A stretch of 64,000 bases of DNA from Nematopogon swammerdamellus (Eukaryota > Arthropoda > Insecta > Lepidoptera > Adelidae). The notes below the pieces were generated by a model that was not told the origin of the DNA, did no database searches, and saw only the letters and a list, made by a program, of their open reading frames with translations. The stretch spans positions 4,000,545 to 4,064,544 of the forward strand of contig OX336336.1 of NCBI GenBank assembly GCA_946902875.1. Reading direction: 5' to 3'. Each line of letters starts with the position of its first letter. The stretch's first letter is position 1. A program made the translations under genes and the position numbers. This document shows positions 41,131 through 52,243 of the stretch, piece after piece.

Positions 41131-42266
41131 AATCGGTTTCTCGTAAACCACTGTGTGTGACTTCGGAATAGAGCGGGATCCAAGTGAAATTTAGGTAATT
41201 TCCGTGGGACATACCTCGGCCATACCAACTACTGGTATGTACGTGTTCGGGCTGTTCTCCTGAACACCATAAGTGCGGTAGTCACTTTCTAAAATAGTGG
41301 AGGGGATAGTTATGACGTCATAAAGATGGCGGCCGAGCCTGTCATTCTAGGCGGTATATCTCGATAGTTACTTGACCAATTTCCTTCATTAAGGTGTCAA
41401 AAAAAAGCTAATAGAATGAGGATTATTCGATCTTTTACAATAGTTTATGTTAATCTAATACGAAACTAAATATTTACAAAAAACCGACATTTCGGAAAAA
41501 AAAAAAATTATTTTTAAAATAGCTCGGTAACCATCAGGATTTTGGAAATTTTGGTTATAATAAAACGCATAGCTATATTCAAGACGATTATAATGATCTT
41601 TAAATCATAACGATTGAGTTATAAACAACGGAGCTACAGTCATTTAAGTGATCGTTGGTAGCGTCAAGCTGGCTGTAGCGGTCGGACGCGCGGCGACGCA
41701 CTATGGACAGCCCCCATACAAACAACTGACAAAATTGGTTTTGGCAACATACCACCTGGGGTAATGAGTTGGTTCGATAGGCCATGAAATGTACTTGTTT
41801 AATACGTACATATTTTAGATTTTAGTTGACTTTCCTCAGTTATATGACGCTTGAAAGTTGAACAAATTCTTTGCGCAAAATCCGCATATTAAGGGAGCGC
41901 ATATATTTTATGTATATTTTTCTTAAAAATACTTAGGTAAACATATAGAAACCCATACATATTCGAAAAGCATTTTAGGCAATGGTAACTGTGTTGGGTT
42001 TTTTAAAGATATCATTCCTTATTTAAAGCACTAACGAAAACGCGAAATTTATCTAAAACTACAATTTTCATCTAAGCTTTCAAATGGTATCAGGGTCTGC
42101 CCGGGTGAATATTATAATGGTTTCATATAGCCAGTACACTGTTTATTTAGAATCAATAAACAACTTTCTGCAAAACTCTGCAAATTGGCACGAAAATTAA
42201 AAAAATATGCGTGCTGTTCGCTCGGAGCGTTCGCGTGAATGATTTTTTTTTAATTTTATTTTATTA

Positions 42267-42629
42267 ATTTTTTATGGAAACTGACACGGTTGGCTACACC
42301 TCCTACAACATCCGTGATGTCAGCCCATAACACCGTGTGAACTAGGTGCCATGCCAATTCTTCCCTTCATTTCATGTCGGCTACACTGAACTGGACGGAA
42401 AACACGAACTATTTACATAGCGGTTTCGAACGACGCGACGTTTCATTCAGTGCGGTGGTAACAACTCGGACGGGATAAGCCCTACCTAATAAAAAAAAAA
42501 AAATAATCGGATAAGGTTTAGGGGGCGAGATAACATAAATGCCGAAAGACGATTTTGTATGGAGTATGGAGAAAGGTAACTTCCGTCTCGTCTTAACACC
42601 GACCGCACCACTGAGCTACCCAGGCTGAT
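42267..42629 (-). mobile_element. SINE-A interrupted by a MITE-F end
   Basis: The SINE-A 3' end and body run to 42487. MITE-F right-end sequence (GATAAGGTTTAGGGGGCGAG ... CTCGTCTTAA, 42506-42597) follows. SINE-A head sequence resumes as CACCGACCGCACCACTGAGC at 42598-42629. The middle of the SINE is missing. Confidence 0.82.
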
Positions 42630-42988
42630 TTTAAATGATTTTATTTGAAAAGTTAACATAAGAGTACTGATTTAAGAGACTGAATGTATAAATTATGCAA
42701 AGAAAATACACTACAACCTCAGCATTCTCACGGTAGGTATAGCTACTTCGCAACGGAAACAATTGCGGTTAAAACTATGATATGATTATATATGTACTTA
42801 CACCAGGTGTGTTTTGTGTTATTTATGTTTTGCACACCATTTCTGAACCACAGAGGGTAAGGAGATATTACACACGCCACATTTTTTTCGTACGAATATA
42901 AGCCATTCTGTGAGGGGTGGTACATTTACACACTGTACTGCCTGAATATTCGTGCCAGATGAGTGCAGTGTAGTGTTTCTGAAACTAT

Positions 42989-43219
42989 ATGGCGTCTTTC
43001 AAGTATTCTAAAGGTGAGCTATCCACTGTGTTTCTTGAAAAATGGAACCATATTATCTCAAGTGCCAAAAAATATATAAAGGAGCATTACATTTTGTCCG
43101 ATCGACCTTGCAAGGACTACGCAATTTCATCAGAGAGTATACAAAATCGTAAAGCTATCGTTCGTATATGTCGTATATGTAAAACGTCTATCATTCATAT
43201 GAGTACATTAAAGGAGTGA
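42989..43219 (+). other. Unrecognised 76-codon ORF in the long-TIR element
   Basis: Begins MASFKYSKGELSTVFLEKWN; Lys- and Ile-rich, with a CRICKT pair of cysteines near residue 61. Sequence past the stop keeps a similar composition in another frame (around VRNSIKQEK), so it could be the remnant of a longer gene. No family assigned. Confidence 0.35.
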
Positions 43220-44251
43220 ATTCAATTGGCGAAAAAGATGAAGCCTCCAATGTTAAAATAATACGTGTCGTACGCAACTCAATAAAACAAGAAAAACTGC
43301 AATGAAATTATCAAAGGAAATTCTGCAAATTCTTTTCAATTCAACGACGATGAAGCTTTAGTGTCTTCATAGATTTAGATCTGACTAAAGTGCAATAAAA
43401 ATATTTGGGAAGCTGTTTATTGGAAAGATACTCCATCGTCTTCCATTCTTATAATTAAATTTAGGAAGCAAAAAACAGGTGCTATCCTGTAATCGCATTT
43501 AATGCGTTTAATATTTAATGTTTAATTTTTTATTTACCACAAAGGTACGAAAATGTTTTTATTAGTGAATATTATATAAAAGTTGATACTTTATTGGTAA
43601 ATGAACATAATAATTTTTTATCTTATTTTCATAGTTTAGAAATACATTATTTTATATTTTAGGATTTTTTTTTTATTAATAATAAATATTATTTGCAATC
43701 AAATGTTACTGTTTTTTGAAGATTAACTATTCAAGTAATACCATAAAATAAAATTGTCAAGGAAGGTCTTCTAGTTTAGAAGATACAGATGTATGACCGA
43801 AAAGTGGCAATTTGGCCAATAGTGCGACGGCGCGGCGGCGCGGCGAGCGGGACCGGACCGCGACCAATGTAGTATAGCACAGACATGGCCACGTTTCCAG
43901 TCATTATGAAGTAATTGGGGCAGAGTTCCGAACTGTAATATATGTATGTACAGAAACACACAGACTCACACTTTAGATCTTAACACATTACACTCCTCCT
44001 AACGTCGCTGTCGGGTAAAAAGACAGAATTGTCGAAAAAAATTATAAAATTTAGTACAGAAAGTCTTTACATACATTAGGTACTCAAAACTTACATACCT
44101 AGGTATCTTAACATATTTAAAGATATGTCCTAATTCAGAAACAAAAAAATTATATGAAAATCTCAATGGATGGATGGATGGTGATCTTCGGTATTGGTAT
44201 ATTTGCGGTCGGCCGAGTCGTCAACAGTAGGTACTTACGTTACCGCGCCGA
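43220..44251. other. AT-rich interior with one GC patch
   Basis: Very AT-rich except 43823-43866 (GACGGCGCGGCGGCGCGGCG). No gene recognised. Confidence 0.5.
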
Positions 44252-44815
44252 GCTTGACGCTACCAACGCTCACTTAAATGACTGTAGCTCCGTTGTTTAT
44301 TACTCTATCGTTATGATTTAAAGTTCACTATGATCCTCTTGAATGCAGCTATGCGCTTTATTATAACCTAAATTTCCAAAATCCTGATGGTTACCGAGCT
44401 ATTTAAAAAATAAAAAAATAAAAATTTTCGAATTGTCAGTTTTTTGTAAATATTTAGTTTCGTCTTAGTTTAACATAAACTATTGTAAGAGATCGAATAA
44501 TCCTCATTCTATTAGCTTTTTTTTGACACCTTAATGAAGGAAATCGGTCGAGTAACTATCGAGATATACCGCCTAGAATGACAGACCCGGCCGCCATCTT
44601 TATGACGTCATAAATATCCCCTCCACTATTTTAGAAAGTGACTACCGCACTTATGGTTTTCAGGAGAACAGCCCGAACACGTACATACCAGTTGTCGGTA
44701 TGGCCGAGCTATGTCCCACGGAAACCGTTATTTGGAGGCTTTTCAGAAATGGATCTTCTTCTAGAAGACACAAGTGCAGAATCAATAATAAATGTTTAAT
44801 CGTAGGCGTAGGTAA

Positions 44816-45165
44816 TCAATACAGGTACTAATAATAAATCTGCAAGGGATGGTCTGGTCATGGAGTAAGTTACTTTGTTTTATGAGATACTTTATTTGTA
44901 GACAATTATGTATCTAAATTGACGACTTTTAGAAGTTTTTTCTGTACCTATGTATGTATGTTCCTCCATAACTCTTAAACCGATCATCCGAATTCGATGA
45001 AAGTGAGTACAAGCACATTTAACCATACGTGACATAGGATAGGCTAAATAAGTTCCTATTACGCTAAGATTTGGCTTTCATATCCGATCTCGAACTGTTC
45101 CACCCACGCGCCGAAATAAAGGTACAGTAGCTGGCTTACTTACCGAAGCCGCGGGCAAAAGCTAG
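44816..45165 (+). mobile_element. Hel-J, complete copy
   Basis: A|TCAATACAGGTACTAATAAT at the start and CGGGCAAAAGCTAG|T at the end. Interior conserved (CCTCCATAACTCTTAAACCG, GCGCCGAAATAAAGGTACAG). Confidence 0.8.
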
Positions 45166-45296
45166 TGTTTAAATTAAATCTTTGCCGAGTTTTGAACGTT
45201 TTATCTATTGCGTAAAATTACACGACTATACATGATGAACGGCGCGACCTTTCGAGAGCGCACTTAGCAATCTTTTTTTATCGAGCCAAATATTAT

Positions 45297-45684
45297 AAGG
45301 TGTTTCGTTAGTCATGTCAAAAATTTCGGGAGGGTTACATACACACTCATATTATAAACACATTACGCAAAAAAAATGTTTTTAGCATTACTTTTCGAAA
45401 AATTTAACGAAACATGTTTGCTACCTAAACATTAACCTGTGTGTAACAGTAGGTAACTTGCATTGTACGGGGTCAATGACCGTACTATGTTTAAACGCAG
45501 AACAGCTGTTTGTTGTAAGTAAGTCACAAGGTCACTATGATTGGTTTTTACAGCTACTTATTTGATTTTATTTTTTTGTTAGGAGAAAAAATGATCCTAT
45601 AAACATATGTTTTTTTTGCGTAAAGTGTTTATTTGGGTGCGTATGTCCCTCCCGAAGTTAATGACATGACTAACGAAACACCTT
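45297..45684. mobile_element. MITE with AAGGTGTTTCGTTAGTCATG ends
   Basis: 388 bp; inverted ends AAGGTGTTTCGTTAGTCATG / CATGACTAACGAAACACCTT. Flanked by ATATTAT at 45290-45296 and 45685-45691 (7 bp, AT-rich). No ORF. Superfamily unresolved. Confidence 0.8.
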
Positions 45685-45722
45685 ATATTATATGTCTAAT
45701 TGCGTTTGAGGCTCCTTGTTGG

Positions 45723-46139
45723 TAGGGTTACCATTAAGGTGCAGGTACTAATCGGGACACTATATCAAAACGTAAGAAAAGTTGGTTGTCTTTGAGCGGG
45801 GAAATGCAGCACCTGTTCTATGAATATTAAATAAAATTTTAGTCATTTAGTAATTAAATAGGTATCTTTTAAATTTAATATTTAATATTAAATTAAATTT
45901 AGATTATAGGTATCTTTCTCAGGATGCAATCCAACTCCGTGCAAAGTTTTATCTAAATCTGTTCAGCGGTTTAGGCGTGAAAAGGTAACAGACAGACAAC
46001 AGAGTTACTTTCGAATTTATAACATTAGTATGGATAAATAAATTAAACTACCAGTTTTTCAGGTGTCAGGCGGGACGACCGGGACTGAGATTCTAAACCG
46101 GTGACAAGTCCCGGTGTACCGGGACGAATGCCAACCCTA
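45723..46139. mobile_element. hAT-like non-autonomous element
   Basis: Ends TAGGGTTACCATT and, reversed from the right, TAGGGTTGGCATT. Flanks CTTGTTGG (45715-45722) and CTTATTGG (46140-46147) match at 7 of 8 positions. A Rep-M 3' block (about 45905-46036, with TCTGTTCAGCGGTTTAGGCG) is inserted inside. Confidence 0.72.
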
Positions 46140-46184
46140 CTTATTGGACATGTAGTATGTCTTGTATCAAGCCATATATTTCTA

Positions 46185-46211
46185 ACATCAAACTCACTGT
46201 GAGTTTGATGT
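46185..46211. repeat. Perfect 27-bp palindrome
   Basis: ACATCAAACTCAC, T, GTGAGTTTGATGT. Not part of a recognised family. Confidence 0.7.
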
Positions 46212-46358
46212 GATTTACGAGAAACATTAACCGGGAGAAAAATTTTTTTGGTACTACTGACCCTTATCTAGTTTCTATATACTAACCCGGTCGCTGGTGG
46301 GTCAGAGTAGTAAATCAAGAAAAAGCAGTGCGGCCAGCCTGGCGCCCGGTCGAACATA

Positions 46359-47041
46359 AAAACCGGCCAAGTGCGAGTCGGACTCGCGCACCGATGTTTC
46401 CGTAGTTTCCGTACCACCACATTAGGTTTTTATTATCTGTAGTTTTACTTTAGAGTTTGCACTATAAATAATCACACCAAGTTTGACGCTTGTACAGTTC
46501 CCAGCAGCAAATAATGCGTGTCGAGCTTTAGAAAGAGACCATCCGGTTGTAGAGCACCGTCCCTGTCGCACGAACTCGCACGTCTCTGTGCGACAGGGAC
46601 GACGCTCTACAACCGGATTGTCTCTTTCTAAAGCTCGACACACATTATTTGCTGTTAGGAACTCTATGTAGGTACCTATTACTGTTTTTACGATAGGCGC
46701 AAAACCAAAATAACATTTAATAACCTCTTTTTTTCGAAGTCGGTAAAAATAAAACACGTCTCTTATATTATGGGAACCCACCTTAATTTTTTACTTTTTG
46801 TTTTTTTTTTTATTAATATTTGTTAGGATATCCTTAATTTTTTTTATGGTAAATAAGTATAATAAATAACACATCATATTCTGTGAAAATTTCAACCGGT
46901 TGCCTATTACGGTTCAAAAGATACAGCCCTTTATAGGTAGGACAGACAGACAGACAGACAGACGGACAGACAGCCAGACGGACGACGACGTAGGCTTAGT
47001 AATATAGGCTTCCGTACCGGCACGGCACGGAAACCTATAAA
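46359..47041 (+). mobile_element. Rep-E copy with a Pal-H insertion
   Basis: Start AAAACCGGCCAAGTGCGAGT, end TTCCGTACCGGCACGGCACG then GAAACCTATAAA. The typical AAAATTTCAACCGGTTGCCT and a GACA/GACG microsatellite lie before the end. Pal-H interrupts at 46497. Confidence 0.82.
46497..46662. mobile_element. Pal-H palindromic element, copy 3
   Basis: GTTCCCAGCAGCAAATAATG ... CATTATTTGCTGTTAGGAAC; inside GTCCCTGTCGCAC / GTGCGACAGGGAC. Close to copy 1 at 34.3 kb. Confidence 0.87.
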
Positions 47042-47177
47042 CACGGATTCGTTGTAACAATAATGAAACCGTAAATTTTAATCGGGTCAACAAAACATCG
47101 TCCCTCCCTACTATGTGAATATGCGTGTATAAATAGGTAAGTCAGTGTTCACGATTTGCAAACCTCCTTTTCGTTTT

Positions 47178-47482
47178 GTCACGGTTGGCTACATCACTCA
47201 CTACATCCGTCCGTCCTCACAAAATGTCGGCCCATAACACCTTGGTGAACTGGGTGCCGTGTCGGTGGTACCCTTTGGTCGTGCCGGCTACACTGAACTG
47301 AACGGAAAATACTAACTAGGTATTTGCATAACCACTTCGGCTGACCTTTAATTCAATGCGGTGGTATCAACCCGGGCGCGTTAAACCTTACTTCCTTGTA
47401 ATGTAAGAAGGAAAGGGGCATACAGTTTTAAGTGAAATTCGAATCACGGTGAGCATCAACGGTCGAACGGCCAGCTGTCTAA
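47178..47482 (-). mobile_element. SINE-A, diverged copy
   Basis: CACGGTTGGCTACATCACTC, an insertion near CCGTCCTCACAAAATG, body, then GTGAAATTCGAATCACGG (B box region) and part of the head. Confidence 0.82.
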
Positions 47483-47505
47483 GACATTTTTAAAACTCGA
47501 CTATG

Positions 47506-47580
47506 AATAGAATAGAATAGAAACTCTTTATTGCACACAAATTGAAGAAAGAACAGTACACGACAAGAGACAAGAAATAT
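47506..47580 (-). mobile_element. LINE 3' tail with TCTAT repeats
   Basis: AATAGAATAGAAACTCTTTA then TTGCACACAAATTGAAG; on the minus strand this is a LINE end with simple-repeat tail. Confidence 0.55.
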
Positions 47581-47581
47581 A

Positions 47582-47920
47582 GGAGTACTCGGAGGAGCTG
47601 TTTAGGCCGATCCCGCTGAAGCCTCTCCACCTCCGCACCACGCGCAATGGGCAGGGATTGCATACCTACACGCTGGAATTACTTACCGCGGATGCGTACC
47701 AATCGGTTCTGCAGATCTTTCCTCTACAGAACGCTCTCCCTGGCCATATATTTTCCCCCAAGTAAAGTCTCGGGGGCACCTGTCCCCTTCAAGAGGGGCG
47801 TGAAGGGGCACCTGTCAGGCCGGCATGGCATTCGCAACCCCCGCAGACGACCGAATGTCCATGGGTGTCGTTAGACACCTAATGCGTGACTCGTCGCCAT
47901 ATGTCGCGCTTTCAATAAAA
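47582..47920 (+). pseudogene. Jockey-type LINE C-terminal fragment
   Basis: EYSEELF, LHLRTTRNGQGLHTYTLE and RFCRSFLYRT appear in different frames, followed by the common 3' end CGAATGTCCATGGGTGTCGT. Indels break the ORF. Confidence 0.8.
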
Positions 47921-47943
47921 AAACAAGTAGACTCTAATGTAGT

Positions 47944-48057
47944 AGATGAAATGAAGGGAAGCATTGACATGACACCTAATTCACCCGTTGTTATGGGCCG
48001 ACATCACGGATGTTGTAGGTGATGTAGCCAACCGTGTCAGTTTCCATAAAAAAAAAC
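47944..48057 (+). mobile_element. SINE-A 3' fragment
   Basis: ATGAAATGAAGGGAAGCATT to CGTGTCAGTTTCCAT plus A9. Confidence 0.87.
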
Positions 48058-48396
48058 TCTGTGAGGGAACAAACGAGCGCACATACATACTCTGCCAACA
48101 CCATAACCTTCCTTTTGGTTTCACCGTAGTCAGGTAAAAAAAAAAGTAGAAGCTAGAGAAGTTTTCTTCTCTCCACACCGCACAGCCGCAATGTTTCCCA
48201 CGCAGGCGCACTCCGCGCCGCTGCACAGCAGACGGCGACATTATTGGCCGTCAGTTTCTCAGGAAATGGCTTTCCAAGTTTTCCATCCGATCGGAGGCGA
48301 AGGCGTTGTCACTAGACATGTCGGTCCGGTTTCTTTGCGTGAGTTTTCTGATCGTTTGCGCGCGCGCAGACGATCATGAGAAACGTTTATGTTCTA
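48058..48396. other. Unassigned stretch with a palindrome
   Basis: At 48350-48375 GATCGTTTGCGCG is followed by its near-perfect inverse CGCGCAGACGATC. No gene recognised. Confidence 0.45.
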
Positions 48397-48607
48397 CAGT
48401 CTCGGTAGCTCCGTGCTGCTATGTATCGACGTCCGATTGTGAAATTAAGCACACATGGGCGCGATCACCACTTTGATAGGTGAAACTTGAACGACATGAA
48501 ATGAAGGGCAGCACTGACATGGCATCTAGTTCACACGGTGTTATGGGCTGACATCACGGATGTTGTAGGTGATGTAGCCAACCGTGTCAGTTTCCATAAA
48601 AAAAAAC
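48397..48607 (+). mobile_element. SINE-A, internally deleted copy with a 5S-like head
   Basis: Head GTCTCGGTAGCTCCGTGCTG, then CGTCCGATTGTGAAATTAAG CACACATGGGCGCG, matching the 5S rRNA stretch around its own box A. It jumps from the head to ACATGAAATGAAGGGCAGCA, so the whole central body is deleted. Confidence 0.85.
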
Positions 48608-48702
48608 AATAAAACTTCTATTTCTTTTCTAGGTACTTGGATTACTTTGTAAGGGAAGGGTAAGTACTAAGGGTGGGTTCGTACTAATCCGGAATCCGGA
48701 CG

Positions 48703-48889
48703 GGTTTAGTACGACGACCGCCCTAAATGAAGGTCGGTCGAAGCGGCTATGCAAAAAGTTTGTGTTTTCCGTCCAGCTCAGTGTATCCGGCGCGACCGAA
48801 GGCAAGCACTGACACGGCACCTAGCTCACCCAAGGTGTTATGGGCTGACATCGCGAATGTTGTAGTCAACCGTCTCAGTTTCCATAAAA
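48703..48889 (+). mobile_element. SINE-A 3' part
   Basis: CTAAATGAAGGTCGGTCGAA through GTCCAGCTCAGTGTATCCGG to CGTCTCAGTTTCCAT plus A5. Head absent. Confidence 0.85.
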
Positions 48890-48933
48890 AGAGTTTATTT
48901 CTCAGAAAAATCAACTTTCATCCATAATTTCAA

Positions 48934-49137
48934 CGAATCTTACGCTTTTTCGATCAGGCTACGGATCTGACGGGAGTTTAACATTTTTTAACCATGTAAA
49001 AAAAGTGCCAAGCGCCGCTAAAGAAGTTTCGAATCTTACGCTTTTTCGATACGCTACGGATCTGACGCGAGTTCTGACGCGAATTTAACATTTTTTACCC
49101 ATCTAAAAAAAGTGCCAAGCGCCGCTAAAGAAGTTTT
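48934..49137. repeat. Tandem duplication, 96-bp and 108-bp units
   Basis: CGAATCTTACGCTTTTTCGA ... AAAAAAAGTGCCAAGCGCCG CTAAAGAAG occurs twice; the second unit has an extra 11-12 bp (GAGTTCTGACGC). Confidence 0.85.
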
Positions 49138-49182
49138 CACTTCAAAAATGGTTCCTTCATCAAAAGTAACCTCAAAATAATC

Positions 49183-49332
49183 GTGAGGGGCCGGTACTTA
49201 AAAATAATAGCCCCAATGCATCTCTCCCCGTGCATGTCGTATAAGGAGAAGATGCCGTGCTAAAAGGGCGACAGGCTAGTCACCTCTCACCTTGGCGCGG
49301 TCTTTCCACCGAGTCGTGCAGCAGCAGGTGGA
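49183..49332 (+). mobile_element. Rep-C 5' half
   Basis: GGGGCCGGTACTTAAAAATA, CTCTCCCCGTGCATGTCGTA and CACCTCTCACCTTGGCGCGG. Truncated after GCAGCAGGTGG; a GA-rich tract follows. Confidence 0.82.
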
Positions 49333-49434
49333 TGGGAGAGGAAGGGAGAGAGAAAGAGAGAGAGAATATAAGAGAAGCGATTGTTTATTATCATATTTGC
49401 GTTTAAATCGGATTTGCTATTAAACCGAGTCTAC

Positions 49435-49461
49435 CGTGAGCGAAGCCGCGGGCAAACTCTA
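49435..49461 (+). mobile_element. Hel-J 3' tip
   Basis: GTGAGCGAAGCCGCGGGCAA ACTCTAG followed by T. Only the end remains. Confidence 0.6.
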
Positions 49462-49903
49462 GTTAGATACTAAGCTACGAGGGTGGCGTGACTTCGTGCA
49501 CACGTGCTTGAAATCTCGTTGTACAAAACTACAGAGATGGTACAAAACATACGGGCCCCGAAAAATTTTTTACTCATCCGGCAGACTCAATGCGCATGAT
49601 AAAAAATATATTTTTTTGTTCAACCCAGCTGCAGTCTTTAGTTCCTATTTATTTTTGGTGTAACTTTATTTTAGTTTTTGCGACGACAGAGTACGGACAC
49701 CCATTCTGCCGCTAATTCCTTTTCATTTGGTCTCAATTTTTGCTATAGATCTAAAGTTTTCAAAATTATGAGATAAACAACCTTATATTTCTTTTTCCTC
49801 TATTTATGATTACTAATACTTATGGACACACTAATTGTAATAATTTGTTTTGTATTTTATACTTTTCTAATCGCTTATTGGCAAGACTTAAAAATTACAA
49901 ATT
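49462..49903. other. AT-rich stretch
   Basis: No gene or family recognised. Confidence 0.5.
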
Positions 49904-50097
49904 TAAAAAATCCCCGACTCTTAAAAAGTAAAAAATAATTTCCGTTGACTTACTTAAAGGATTCGATGAACTGCTAAGTAAATTCCCGCGCAGTTCTGAG
50001 TTTTTAATATTTTATTTACTTATAGTTCTCCCGACTCCTTTAAGTAAGTCAACGGAAATTATTTTTTACTTTTTAAGAGTCAGGGTTTTTTTTAATT
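49904..50097. repeat. Rep-G hairpin
   Basis: CCGACTCTTAAAAAGTAAAA ... CCGTTGACTTACTTAAAGGA is inverted as TCCTTTAAGTAAGTCAACGG ... TTTTAAGAGTC. This is the empty-site version for the MITE-F insertion at 30.2 kb. Confidence 0.82.
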
Positions 50098-50239
50098 TGT
50101 AATTTAACTTTTACTTCAAGCTTTTTTTAAAAAAACCTCAAGCGGTCCACTTTTTAAGATAATATCTTTATTATTACTTAATGAAATATTTATTGAGTTT
50201 GCACTTAAATAAGTTAAATTAAAATGCAATAAGAACTAC

Positions 50240-50487
50240 CTAATAAACATAAAAAAGCTCCCGCAGAGTTCGGCATGTCGGGAATGTGCCCATAACGCTC
50301 GCAGCATTCCCTCTCTGCACAGCGAAGCTTATTCTCTCCCTTAAAAACTTTTCCGAATTTTGAACGCTGGTTGTTTCCCCAATTTTTTTACCTAAAATAT
50401 GCACAAGTGATTTTGAAGCCTTGCACCACGGGCCGTAGGTTTCGAAAGCTAGCGGAATAAACAAATAGTTTTGGTTGACAATGCTTT
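50240..50487 (-). pseudogene. Retroelement ORF 3' end (part 2 of a split copy)
   Basis: The minus strand encodes a stretch with FIPLAFETYGPW near its start and RISFAVQRGNAASVMGTFP near its end. It continues the frame interrupted at 53147: the sequence before and after the 2.6-kb hAT-type element joins at the duplicated GGTACTTG. See the entry at 53147. Confidence 0.8.
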
Positions 50488-50559
50488 GGTACTTGCAAGG
50501 CCGTACCCAGGGGGGGGGTTCGGGGGGTTGTAACCCCCCCCGAAATAGGTATCCACTAT

Positions 50560-51400
50560 GGCCGGTGTTCAGAAAATATATTTTTGAGCAGACAAACAAT
50601 TTAAAATTCCGTGGGAACTTCCAACTAAATCACAACACAAAGGACCACGTGTATTGCATTGGGTTGGGGCAATAAACATCGGGCTATTTCGGAGGCGCCT
50701 ATTGTTTCAAGACAAAACATCTGGCTAATGCTACCTACTTCCTAGCTACCCCGCAAGCAGACGACCAGGTGTAACAGATAAGAAAGCGAGAGATTGGTTT
50801 AGTTATCCACCGTAATTCTTAATTCCGTTACGTTCATAGTGTGTGAATGTACCTACACTGACGTTGTACACTAGTGAATTTGGAATCTATTTGGTGAGTA
50901 CATAAATCAGAATTACCTACTTATTAATTTTCATAAATTTTATACAAACTGTTTGATTTAGTAAAGCGATATACAAGTCAAACTGAGGCCCGTTGGCTTA
51001 GCCCAATGGGAGATAGGTGTTAAGTAGTATTAATTTACAATATTTATCTCTTTGAATTTTTTTGAGAGGGGTCTGCTAGGAGTTCCGATTTGATTAAATA
51101 AATAAATAAGTATGAATTTTACTGCGATGTGGAAGGCCGAAGAGCATTTCTTCTAGTCAAGCTTTTTTTTTATTAGGTTTAACCACACAGAATCGTTCTG
51201 TACATACAAATCTTTAAAATATATATTACATGGCTAGAACTATCTGTACTTAAGGCTAAACACAACATGAACAAATTAAGATACAGTAAGCTAAAATTAA
51301 AAACTTACGCCAAAGCTTTATTCACATTCAAGAGAATGTACGAGGTTCTCTCAAGGTGTTTTCTTTCACCGGGGTGTTTTATATTTCTAACTATTATGCA
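50560..51400. other. hAT interior, no gene seen
   Basis: AT-rich, with no transposase motif and no family match. Confidence 0.5.
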
Positions 51401-51515
51401 CGGACTAGGTGCTATGTCAGTGCTTCCCTTCGCCACGACCGAAGGGAAGCACTGACATGGCACCTAGATAACCAAGGTAAAATTAAGGATGTTGCAGGTG
51501 ATGTAGCTAACAGCA
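51401..51515. mobile_element. Two SINE-A fragments head to head
   Basis: CTAGGTGCTATGTCAGTGCT TCCCTTCG and, after six bases, CGAAGGGAAGCACTGACATG GCACCTAG form a palindrome. The right piece continues with a decayed SINE-A 3' end. Confidence 0.8.
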
Positions 51516-51525
51516 GGTAAGAAAA

Positions 51526-52243
51526 AAAAACCGGCCAAGTGCGAGTCGAGCTCGCGCACCGAGGGTTCCGTATCGCCATGTCATGGCTAGCGCCACTCAC
51601 GCCATATATGGCGTGTTATGAAATGCTTCATATTAGTTAAATGTCATGATTAGTTAAAATGCTTCTAATCTAATCTATTCGGTAGATGACTTTTTGGTTT
51701 CTTCTATGGGAACCCCTGTGTATTTTTTACTTTTTCTTATTTTTATTATTTGTTGTTATATCGCTATTATATCCACTATTATAAAAAGTGGACCGATTTT
51801 CATGCGGTTTTTTTAAAAAAGCTTGAAATAAAAGTTAAATTACAAATTTAAAAAACCCCCGACCCTTAAAATGTCAAAAATAATTTCCATTTACTTACTT
51901 AAAGGAGTCGGGGGACCGCTAAGTAAATAAAATATAAAAACTCAGAGCTGCGCGGGAATTTACTTAGCGGTCTCCCGACTCGACCCGACGTAAGTGAACG
52001 GAAATTACTATTTTTGACTTTTTAAGGGTCGGTTTTTTTTATTATTTGTTGTTATATCGGCCATAATATAATAACACATATTCTGTGAAAATTTCAACGG
52101 GCTACCTATTACGGTTCAAGAGATACATCCCTCGAACGGACGGACGGACGGACGGATGGACGGACGAACAGACAGACAGACAGACAGACAGACGACGTAG
52201 GCTTAGTAATACGGTCCCGTACCGGACAGGGAACCCTAAAAAA
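51526..52243 (+). mobile_element. Rep-E, full-length copy
   Basis: Start AACCGGCCAAGTGCGAGTCG, end GGTCCCGTACCGGACAGGGA ACCCTAAAA. Contains AACACATATTCTGTGAAAAT, a GGAC/GACA microsatellite (52135-52192) and a Rep-G hairpin (51848-52036). No coding capacity; ORFs in the microsatellite are spurious. Confidence 0.87.

Larger units (their letters stand above)
41199..44724. mobile_element. 3.5-kb element with about 470-bp inverted repeats
   Basis: Arms 41199-41670 and 44252-44724 match throughout with scattered differences. Outer ends read TTTCCGTGGGACATA inwards. Each arm has TTATGACGTCATAAAGATGG or its near-reverse, a perfect CRE-like TGACGTCA next to AAGATGGCGGC. No target duplication was found. 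The interior has a SINE-A copy, a MITE-F end and one unrecognised 76-codon ORF, but no transposase. Confidence 0.8.

Noticed and set aside
41199..41220. Target duplication for the long-TIR element
   Set aside because: Flanks (TTAGGTAA versus CCGTTATT) do not match under any boundary I tried.
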